From the NCBI GenBank assembly GCA_946894095.1, contig OX335657.1, forward strand, positions 5,022,001 to 5,086,000: a stretch of DNA of 64,000 bases. Direction: 5' to 3'. The notes under the pieces were generated by a model. The model saw only the letters and a list, made by a program, of their open reading frames with translations, was not told where the DNA came from and made no database searches. Origin of the DNA: Incurvaria masculella (taxonomy: Eukaryota > Arthropoda > Insecta > Lepidoptera > Incurvariidae). Both the position numbers and the translations under genes were made by a program. Positions 55,601-64,000 of the stretch are shown here, one piece after another; position 1 is the stretch's first letter; every line of letters starts with the position of its first letter.

Positions 55601-56990
55601 TGACTAACAAGGGAAATTCCGGTGCGGCGTGAATTTCAAAAGGCATGGGACCAACATTTTATTGATAACACATGCAGCTGGTTTTATTTGAATGGCGACG
55701 CTTTCGATCAAGTGCGCTTGTTGGTTGCTTCTGACGGTGTACATATCTGGGCACATTCCTTGATAAAGGTATACAAATAAAGCACATATATGCACACGTC
55801 ACCCACATGCACACAATTGGTTCCGCGAAAGTTTCGAGTAAATTGGAACTAGTCGGCATTTATCGGGATGATGTTGAAAGACCTGAAGCCATGCAGTGGA
55901 CTTTACCATGCAAGCAAGGGAGGGCTATGATATGAGATGCGACATCTGGCATGGTACCTAATTCGCACATGGTGAATTTGACTAATAATACCATAGTTTC
56001 GGCATTGTCTATGCATATCAGATGACATACTAAACGACAATTTAAATGGTAGTAAACTTAGAAACATAAGTCATAGGTATAAATTAGTAAATAGATAACA
56101 TATTATTAAAATATAACTTGTTTTGTTACTTGTGTGGAAACATTGATGACGATCAATGATGATAAATGTTAAATTTTATTTTCCACACAAACCGTTAGTA
56201 CTTTATTATTAATGTCAAATACAATTTGCTAGTAATGAGACACCAGTCATAAATTATTACTTTCGCAGGAGTCTGCTTCTGTATTACACACGGTAAGGGA
56301 TTTAGGCGAATATTGCAAAAGACCATTGGACGCTGAGGCAAAAAGTTTGACCCATTTTTGGGTGCTTTTGTTCTAAACATAAAAGTTTATAACTGGGTAC
56401 ACTATTTCTCGCTTTGTTATTGAGATGTGAATAGAAAGGATCGGTTCACAGAGAAGAAGTTTGAAATATAAGAGTATACGTGTACAGAACATATTTCTTT
56501 ACATCGCGTGATGATAACCAAATAAAACAAATAGAAAGTCCACTTTTTGATCTTTTGGGTTTCCGTGGAATAAAACAGCGCCGATGACTTCTGTAACGTG
56601 TATTTATTACCACACTACCAGTTTAGTTTAAGGGAAACATCGCAATATTGTTATAATTTAAGTTGGAATTATCCATTAATTTATACATACTATAACATCA
56701 TGGCTGAAGCCTGAATGTGATTGAAGTTCTATAAAAAAAAATACACAGAACAATTCAATCTAACAGAGCTAAACTGCGCAAAGGCGGACTTATCACTAAA
56801 GGTTAAACAATAATTTACAAAATGTTATGCAGTAAATTACATGATTGTATGGAAATGACATTATCTTTACAAATCGTCGCTGAAAATGTGTTGAAATCAT
56901 TATGGTGGTGAGAATATTCAACGTTTTACAATCTGAAATGTTGTAATCTTTAAACTAATGCTAATAACTCTCCAATTACAATCGCAATGT
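55601..56990. other. Intergenic; SINE tail scrap at 55935-56030
   Basis: CATCTGGCATGGTACCTAAT, TTGACTAATAATACCATAG and TCTATGCATATCAG match the family A tail. The rest is AT-rich without a gene. Confidence 0.45.
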
Positions 56991-57175
56991 TTCTCCGCTG
57001 TGTGCGCCGGGCCGATTTTTTAAGTCCATTGTCTAGGGGCTCGGCCATTATTGTGTGCGATGCGAATGGAACAAGTGACTGTCGGGTAGCAATTAGCTGA
57101 GCCCACTGATGCCGGCACCGCGGGGCGAATATTTCACACAACGGCCGCATTGTGTGCTGCCTCTTACCACGTTCC
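56991..57175. promoter_or_regulatory. Candidate conserved non-coding block
   Basis: GC-balanced unique sequence with GGCCATTATTGTG, TCCATTGTC and GCAATTAGC motifs (Sox- and homeodomain-like). No coding support. Regulatory role is inference. Confidence 0.2.
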
Positions 57176-57470
57176 CTGGGCTTACTGGGGATCCGATTTG
57201 GAAGACAAAGTTAAGCAGGAATCACATTTATATGTCATAATCCTCTAATTTTAGCCGGGATATGGCTCGTATCATAACTCAGACACCTCTAGTATCTAAG
57301 CCGATCACGCCGCATTCTCGTAAAAAGTAGGTGCCATGACTTTCTATGTTTGAGTACACTTAACTAAACGGAAAACACGGCAAATTGTTTATGCCGCTTT
57401 AACCATCTTTCACTCATCAACCCAGATGGGCTTGACATGAAGATATAAAGACCTGTAGGTAGGAAGGACA
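57176..57470 (-). repeat. SINE family A, diverged copy (minus)
   Basis: 57325-57465 gives GTAGGTGCCATGACTTTC, ACGGAAAACACGGCAAATTG, TTTATGCCGCTTTAACCATC and GACCTGTAGGTAGGAAGG, reverse of tail and core. 57176-57320 upstream includes a GACAAAGTTAAGCAGG string of uncertain origin. Confidence 0.55.
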
Positions 57471-57706
57471 TAGTAATTATAAAAAAAATCCTTTAGGTTT
57501 ACAAAACGATAGTTATGTGCAACAACGGTGGACTAACTACCCACATTATTAAGGTTCCTGCCAAAATAATGCGTCTCTAAAGCTAGAGCGTATTTTGATC
57601 TAAAACATTTTGGTACATGGGTTCGGAACCGTGGAGAGAGTTGGTATCGCCGCTCCGAAGATTTCGTCATGAAAGGCCACAGATACGTTATATTATATCA
57701 CTGCGC

Positions 57707-57745
57707 TACAGGTAGCTTGCGGTCATTGACCGCAGGCTACCTGTA
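57707..57745. repeat. Near-perfect short hairpin
   Basis: 19-bp arms (TACAGGTAGCTTGCGGTCA and its complement with one mismatch) around a single T at 57726. It lies in otherwise featureless DNA. Confidence 0.85.
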
Positions 57746-58910
57746 TTCTATTCATTTCATTTGTGATAATCCATCTTTACATAACGTACATTTTCTTAGT
57801 TTTCTCTTCTGATTTTATGAGATCTTCATAGCTTTGGTCAGTACATAAAGATTACCAATAATACAATTTTCTCATCCGGCTCTGTCAGAACATAGTCAAA
57901 ATATAATACTTTCGTATACCTTCAAATTTAACAATTTACTTGATTAGTAGCAGGCCAAAAAACAATTTGTAAATGTTTGTTACGTACATACTTTTACTCT
58001 TTTTCCTATGGGAATTAATTCCACTATTTTGCTAACATTGAGGCTAGGGAATTATTACGTACAATCTATTTTGATCGCTTATTTTTGTTATCTCACGGCC
58101 GCATGACTTCGTTTTACAATCTCGATAAATTAATAGATTCCTTGCATAATTTACTTCCGAGCTCAAAGAAACGTCTCTATTGCGTCCAGATTCAACATAA
58201 ACGCCGTGAAATTAAAACAAACGACTGAAACTCCCCTCCCAGGCTGCTCTCGTCAACTTTACAGCTTTACACAATGACGGACACAGAGCGCTTAATGTCA
58301 TCTAACTTCCTACACAGACCCGTCAAAAGGAACAAAGAGCGTAAAACGCCGAGACAACTGACAAACACAAATATGTCAAGCGTTTAAGTATCATTCCCAG
58401 TATCGGACATTGTTCTTAGATGACATGGACTATGGTCATTGTGGAGGCTTTTATGGTGTCCACGCGACACTATAATGGACATTCGTTCCACTATTTTGCC
58501 AACAGTGCGTCGGGGGAAGTTCCTCGAAGACGCCGAATGGAATTGGGACGGAATCGAACGTGAAAAAACAGTTATTGTCGCGTTGCGTGCTGGCGGGCGG
58601 TTGGGTGCACACGCGGTTTATTTATAACCGTCCTCAGTTAGCAGTAACTAGGTGTTGTGAAACATTTCTTGTTAGTCGTGAGAAACTTTTAGCTTGAAAG
58701 GGCGCGTGCTATGCACGTAACGTTTTGATTGTAATAGCAGCAAGAACAAGGATATTGTGTGAATTAAATTTAATTCGTAGTTCGTAATATATTTCGACTA
58801 TGATGGTATTCCAGTCTTATTGTGTTGGAAATACCATGCATAATAAGTAATTAAATGTATCGGACTTCTTGTTACTACTTGGCACAAAAAAAAACAAGCA
58901 AACTGTGTGT
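57746..58910. other. Intergenic; non-repetitive block at 58200-58640
   Basis: 58200-58640 is GC-balanced and not repeated in the window. A 62-codon frame there has no domain. Possible regulatory DNA; nothing firmer can be said. Confidence 0.35.
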
Positions 58911-58912
58911 AT

Positions 58913-60090
58913 AAGGGCCTTTTTCACCTGCTACTGATTAGCTGATTCGCCATATATTAAGGGCCTTTCTTGGCAGCTTGCAATCAATTTATTATTTATT
59001 AATGTATTTTAATCATTACTATATTTTCTTTAATTTTCTATTTTGTTTGAAAATTACACTAGTTTACAAAATCCTTTCAATGAATTCCATATCGTTGCAT
59101 ATAGTAGTAATAACTAAACGCAAACATATATTTGTTTTATTTCTATCACGTCTATAAATCAAGTTCTTATAACATCTAATTTTCAAACTACCTATAAGTT
59201 GGGTTCGATTTTATTTTAAAATTTTGATGCTGTGCACTGTTCAGGTAAATAAATACTTGTTTTTAAAATGGCAAAAAGGTTGTGTAAAGTACATTCTGAT
59301 CGTTTTGTTATGTTTGTGGTGAATTTATAATATCTAAAAAAGGATATCCCATAACGAAATCACTTAAAGATTAAGAGCAAAATTATCAAGGATACTAGGG
59401 CAAGAGTGAATTCGAATTCGTCACTAAATATCAACTCACTTTTTTAAATAGTTAATGTTTCCACACTTCTTGAATATCATTACAGTTAGGTAAAAATTTG
59501 GTCCGTCCCGTAAATACGTTGGAAGTATAAATAACGGTTCCGTTATTTAAATAATAATATATTTCCCACCTATTTTAGGTTAACTCACTCCCGAACTCGA
59601 ACTCACTCTAGCCCTGAATGGACCCCCAGGCCATGTTAGGTGATTATTGCTGGTCTGTTATTAGAGACACAGACACAAATAAATACAAGAAAAAAGCTAA
59701 GGCAATTCATTTTTAATTTTTTGTTTGATATTTTTGTAAGCACCATTTTTTGTAAAAAAATATCAAAAATAATCAATATCTTGGAAACATGACGTGTTAG
59801 ATTTTTTTCATAATTTTTCTAAAACTCAGAGCACCTCGATTGTTAAGAAAAAAAAATTTCATTCAAAGGAGAAAAACTTTGTAAACTAGTGTTATTTTTT
59901 ATGCTTTAATTTTAATTGTATTTAATTTTAATTGTAAATGTTTGACGATTCCAAGTGTTCCCTGCGTCCCAAAGGAGAATGAATAAATACAAATACAAAT
60001 ACCAGCACAAGATAAGAAGCACTTTAGTAATAATGGCCGTGTAAGTGTCGATTAAAATAATTCAGAACTTGGTGAAAACCAGGCTAAGAC
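58913..60090. mobile_element. GGGCCTTTTTCACC MITE split by about 1 kb of inserted DNA
   Basis: 58916-58987 is the left part (GGGCCTTTTTCACCTGCTAC, AAGGGCCTTTCTTGGCAGCT, TGCAATCAAT). 59999-60090 is the right part (ACCAGCACAAGATAAGAAGC, ACTTGGTGAAAACCAGGC). In intact copies these meet at CAATCAATACCAGCAC. The insert ends in GAATAAATACAAATACAAAT, a 3' tail like that of a LINE or SINE, and itself contains the MITE at 59397-59626. Confidence 0.75.
59397..59626. mobile_element. GGGGTCCATTCAGGGCAA MITE (copy 2)
   Basis: It matches 18374-18615 nearly throughout (AGGGCAAGAGTGAATTCGAA, GTTAATGTTTCCACACTTCT, ACGTTGGAAGTATAAATAAC). The right TIR is complete; the outermost bases of the left TIR (GGGGTCCATTC) are absent. 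Confidence 0.8.
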
Positions 60091-60159
60091 TGAGACTATG
60101 TTTGGTGTTTTGTTCTTGTGGCCCGCGCAGCCATTTATGAAATCTATGAGGATCGGATG

Positions 60160-60540
60160 ATAGGATATTATCGGTTCTGAGCCGGTAGTCTAAGTTGTCA
60201 CCTAAATTGGCGTTACGGCAAACCGATCGACTGGCGTTTTCAATTGTATGGAGAAATTGAAGAGCGCGCGCAGCGGGCGTTAAGCGAACTAACATTTGCG
60301 AGTCCGAGCTTGATTTGACAGCTTACTCAACGTTGCCGTAAATACGTCGACGTTGCCGTTTACGTCCACTCCGCGTTTTCATACAAATCGGAAGTCCGCG
60401 TTTGACTTTGACAGCTTGAAGAAGTAAAACCACAGAATATCTAGTAAAAACTTGTATGGAGTTTGGAGAAAACGCCAGTCGATCGGTTTGCCGTAAACCC
60501 CAATTTCGGTGAGAACTCAGACTGCCCACTCTGGATCTGG
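60160..60540. mobile_element. TIR element with GAAAACGCCAGTCGATCGG ends
   Basis: 60175-60242 and 60470-60535 are inverted repeats of about 60 bp with gaps: AACCGATCGACTGGCGTTTT against AAAACGCCAGTCGATCGGTT, then TTTACGGCAA/TTGCCGTAA, ACCTAAATTGG/CCAATTTCGGT and TCTGAG.C words. There is no coding capacity. A related end is at 52997. Confidence 0.65.
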
Positions 60541-61135
60541 AAGGAGACGTCGGAAGGACTGCCTCAAGGCAAGAAGGATGAGAGACGACCCTCCAACACT
60601 ATCGCGGAATGTTAAAAAACAGTCATATTTTGGCATTCACCGTTATGCGGACTTGACCATCATATTCGGTATTCATCTTAGATTTTGATTCACATGAAAA
60701 ATAAGATTAGTACCAAGTCCGCTTTCAGAGTTAGAGTAGATTCCAAGACAGCAAGGGTTGTGTGGAAATATTATTACAGTCTATATTCATTGTAAATTTT
60801 TCACCTTGTGGACTTTGTGGACTTGTGGACTTTTACAACAAGGGAATGTTAAATCGTCTTTATTATTATATCTTATATATATGTGTAGTAACATGGTCAA
60901 CGTTTTTTATCTCATCTAGTCTTGCACCATAGCTACGTTAAAATAGACCATACTTGACAAAAATCACCCTACAAAAACTTGCAGAACAAAACTAGAAGAA
61001 ATGGTTTTCGAAGGAATCGAAAAAAGCCGTTCCCGCTTCCAGTGATTTCGAATCGAAACAATGGGCTACTGTTGGGGTGACCTTTGTCATAAATCATCGG
61101 ACTCTTAGCGGCACCTCTCCTTCTTCGGTTGCAAC
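60541..61135. other. Intergenic, nothing recognised
   Basis: No gene. A small direct repeat (GTGGACTTTGTGGACTTGTGGACTT) lies at about 60806-60830. Confidence 0.45.
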
Positions 61136-61138
61136 TGG

Positions 61139-61436
61139 AAAAACGGGCCAAGTGCGAGTCGGACTCGCACACGAAGGGTTACGTACCATCGTACAAGGTT
61201 TACCACAAAAAAAACAGGTTTTTTTATATGGGGCCCCTTTTAATTTTTATTATTTTATAATATTACCTATGTGTTGTTAAAGCGGCAAAATCAATACATA
61301 ATCTGTGAACATTTCAGCTTCCTACCTGTTACGGTTCGTGAGATACAGCCCTGTGACAGACGAAAGGATGGACGGACGGACAGCGGAGGCTTAGTAATAG
61401 GGTTCCGTTTTCACCCTTTGGGTACGGAACCCTTAA
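61139..61436 (+). repeat. (GTCC)n repeat, family P, full-length copy
   Basis: Begins ACGGGCCAAGTGCGAGTCGG and ACTCGCACACGAAGGGTTAC, then TATATGGGGCCCCTTTTAAT, TTGTTAAAGCGGCAAAAT, GAGATACAGCCCTGTGACAG, a short GGAC array, and TTTGGGTACGGAACCC. Opposite in direction to 32834 and 35738. Confidence 0.85.
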
Positions 61437-62440
61437 AACGCTCACAATTTACTTGTTCCAGCAGTAATACAATCATGTCTTCAATCGCTCGTCTGAAGAA
61501 CATGCAACCAAATAAAACACAATTTAATCTTTATACACAACTTAAAGGAAAGTAAGAATATGGTGACTTTGAAAATGGGACAAGAAATGAACGAAAGATG
61601 TTCATACATAGTTCGCTCACAGTAACTGCGTTGACACTCGTTGAAACACAAACAATATGTGTCATCTTATCCAGACCAAACTAAACTTAACGAACGTAAT
61701 CCAATAATTAGATGGTTCAATTCCAATATTCGTCGTTTTTACCTAACAGGCAAGGATATTCAATAACGACATCTCGAAAATAAGAACCAAGCGATCCCCC
61801 AAAGTACATCCTGGGTCCTTCAAAGACGGTCTGAAGAAGCACCTGACCGGCCGGCAATGTGTTCGCAGCGCCTCATATGGTACCATATGGTACCTCATAT
61901 GGGGCCAAGGTACCTCATATGTGATCATCGAATCAAACAATCGAATTGTCTATAGATATTGCAAATTGAGTTGGTTCAAAGTTGTAATATCAAATTGTTG
62001 TTTTAAAAGCCTACATGGGCATCATCTAGAACTATCGATCATATTTTCACTGAACACTGCGAATGTGTAAGCGATTTCTGTGCCCTCAAAACCGGGTGCA
62101 AGCCACCGAAGGGGTGAGGGGAGGAGACAGTTTGTGTGCCGAAAATCTATAAAGCGTCGGACGCGGAGGCGGCAGTCGGCAACGCATGTCGAAAATACTT
62201 AGTGGGGCTTCACCTCATTATAATCCCTCACAGCATCCCTCCCCCCGCCCCCCCCCCACACCCCCTACACCACCGCCCTCTACCGTGCACCCTCCGATGC
62301 AATATATTAACACTTCGCGAGGAATAGTGTGGATACCGAAACGGTGTTAGTTAACAGATATTACAGTCATGAACTGTTGCGTATGACATGAATTGTTTGT
62401 ACTTTATACTTTTGTAAACTTAGACTAAGTGGACGTTGAA
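61437..62440. other. Intergenic; ATATGGTACC-rich cluster at 61870-61925
   Basis: At 61870-61925 CTCATATGGTACCATATGG, TACCTCATATGG and GGTACCTCATATG form a short self-complementary cluster. A C-rich run (CCCCCCGCCCCCCCCC) is at 62240-62256. No gene. Confidence 0.45.
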
Positions 62441-62444
62441 AAAA

Positions 62445-62612
62445 AAACCAGCGGAGTTTCTTGCCAGTTCTTCTTCGCTGGGATTTGCCGAACTGGCTAA
62501 CGATAAAATATGACAAATCCGAGTGCAGTGTAGGACGGACGGACGGACGGACGGCGGAGGCTTAGTAATTGGGTTCCGTTGGCATCCTTTGGGTACAGCA
62601 CCCTTGAACCCT
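62445..62612. repeat. GAAGAAGAACTGGCAAGAAA repeat joined to a family P end
   Basis: 62450-62532 is the reverse of 24105-24210 in the runt 3'UTR (TTTCTTGCCAGTTCTTCTTC, ATATGACAAATCCGA). It runs into (GGAC)n and GGGTTCCGTTGGCATCCTTT (the 3' end of family P). Confidence 0.7.
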
Positions 62613-62753
62613 AAAAGTACTCCAGAAAATTATAAATTCACCTAAAATGTTCGAATTTTTCCCACTTTTCTGCATGTTTTTGTGTGATGAAGAACCGTTA
62701 TAGGTGGCTGTGCAGAGAAACCAAAGGTCCGCAGAAAAGCCAAATCCATCTCT

Positions 62754-62810
62754 CCTCGCGAAACCACGCTCAGCGAGGCACCATACCAGCGGATTTGCGA
62801 GGTTATATGT
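62754..62810. repeat. Fragment shared with 4128-4190
   Basis: GCGAAACCACGCTCAGCGAG and CCATACCAGCGGATTT. The parent is unidentified. Confidence 0.6.
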
Positions 62811-63540
62811 TGGTTTGACACCCTTCGGCAGACTCTGGCGGTGCTTTTGAGAAAGGGTCGTTCTCAAAAGCATAATATCAACCACAAGGTTGTGCTCTGA
62901 TTCTCTACTTTTTGTAAGAGTAACTGGACTTTTGGGGGAGCTGTAATGTAAAATTCATTGCCGTACGACAACCAAAGAATTTTCTTGAGCGTTTTAAAAC
63001 ACGCGTCAAACATCCGACCGACCGTCGTACCGAGATTCTAGTAAAAAACATCTCCGAGGTCCGGACTGTGCCCACGGACACAGAACTGGCCGGGAATTGA
63101 GGGAAAAGTTTTGGAACCGACAGGCTCCGGAATTAGGAGAGCTGGAATTTACCACAGAAAACTGTAATGATTCTAACTCTGCATTTCATCCGACCTCGCA
63201 TCCACGGCCCACCTCCAAGCTTTTTTCTTGGTAAACTTCTCTCCGAAATACAGATATGTTTCTTGTTTATTTCCTTCTTTTTAATTATATTCAAGTAGAC
63301 AAGTCTGTATGTTTAGGTAAACAGAGACCTCAGTTACGGTTTCGAATTGTTTTTTTTTTGTTCATTTCAATTAATCTATTTACATTTGTTCTTGAACAAA
63401 CGAAATATATTCAACATAGGATCGTTCGGAACGCCTTGCACAGAGTCAACAAATGAGAGTCCTCGAAGCTTCCGCACGGTAAACACAAAATCAATTCCGG
63501 CCGACAAAAAGGCTCATCCAGCCGACCCGGCGCATCCATA
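62811..63540. other. Intergenic, nothing recognised
   Basis: No repeat match or gene; short featureless frames. Confidence 0.5.
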
Positions 63541-63770
63541 AATCGTGATTTGTGAATCAGTGAGTGTTAACGGCGTGGGGCGCTCCGTCTATTGTTATAA
63601 TTTTCAATAAGGGGCACGGATCGAGTGGGGAATCGATCGGTGGGGCCTGCAGCTCCGCTGCCGCGCCGCCGTCGCGCCACCGCCATGCGCCACCGCGCAT
63701 CTTGGGGTGCAACGCGTGACGAATGTAGCGCCAAACACACTTTGGCGGCATTCTCGCTGCGTCAATATTG
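63541..63770. promoter_or_regulatory. GC-rich non-repetitive block
   Basis: Contains CTATTGTTATAATTTTCAATAA followed by a CGCCGCCGTCGCG-rich part. No domain-bearing frame. Possible enhancer or distal promoter of a gene beyond the window; inference only. Confidence 0.2.
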
Positions 63771-63879
63771 AAAACTAAATTTTTTGAACGAATGTACGCA
63801 CACTATAATGGAAACTAAACTGACAATCCTCCCAATCCTTTAGGTTACCCGATTCTTTGGTAAACCTTAAATAGCATGA

Positions 63880-64000
63880 CCCAAGCTACTAAGGGATTTA
63901 TCGTTCGTGCTTGGGATTCCACGTTAATCTGTATGTCCTTCCTTGCCTACCAAGTGATACGGGTTTGTTCCATCGCATTGAACTAATGATTTAATTGTTT
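63880..64000 (+). repeat. SINE family A, cut by the window end
   Basis: TTCGTGCTTGGGATTCCACG, CTTGCCTACCAAGTGATACG and CCATCGCATTGAACTAATGA follow the family core; diverged. Confidence 0.6.

Overview
This is a eukaryotic, AT-rich, repeat-dense window. It is almost certainly from an insect, and most likely from a moth or butterfly. The basis is a runt-class developmental gene with GT-AG introns and a Groucho-recruiting VWRPY end, together with a repeat set typical of lepidopteran genomes: the AACCGACTTCAAAAAAGG-type MITE, a (GTCC)n-bearing element ending in GTGCGAGTCGGACTCGCAC, many tRNA-derived SINEs and TTAA-flanked MITEs. The species cannot be named from sequence alone.

Only one convincing protein-coding gene is present: an ortholog of Drosophila runt on the + strand. 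Coding exon 1 (7966-8428) holds the Runt DNA-binding domain, exon 2 (17743-17901) holds the runt-type segment after the domain, and exon 3 (23424-23992) holds a Pro-rich tail, an acidic patch and terminal VWRPY. All three splice junctions keep phase, giving 396 aa. A GC-rich block at about 7300-8430 covers the likely promoter, 5'UTR and exon 1. The 3'UTR probably runs to the AATAAA at 25064. Introns of 9.3 and 5.5 kb carry GC-rich non-repetitive blocks that could be enhancers (about 10680-10985, 16000-16460, 20880-21240). Upstream (1-7300) is intergenic with GC-rich islands at about 2980-3310 and 5100-5370.

From 25.1 to 64 kb there is no recognisable host gene. It is a transposon graveyard: a decayed CR1-like non-LTR retrotransposon (51370-52992); many copies of one SINE body joined to either a tRNA-like or a 5S-rRNA-like pol III head; a second SINE family with a tRNA-Leu-like head; a third tRNA-derived SINE family; and several TIR elements, some nested.

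The most unusual structures are: (1) 33602-34555, where two modules of exactly 421 and 46 bp are laid out as L-S-L'-S' with TTAA at all five boundaries, sharing the last TTAA with another TTAA-flanked MITE; (2) the SINE family that has swapped pol III heads; (3) a degenerate tandem array that starts at the runt exon 2 splice donor and carries donor-like motifs; (4) an 858-bp TIR element full of CGAGATCTCG palindromes; (5) a 750-bp element with perfect 58-bp TIRs and internal TGACAGTTGACAGCTG-type palindromes; (6) a transposon inserted about 35 bp after the runt stop codon.
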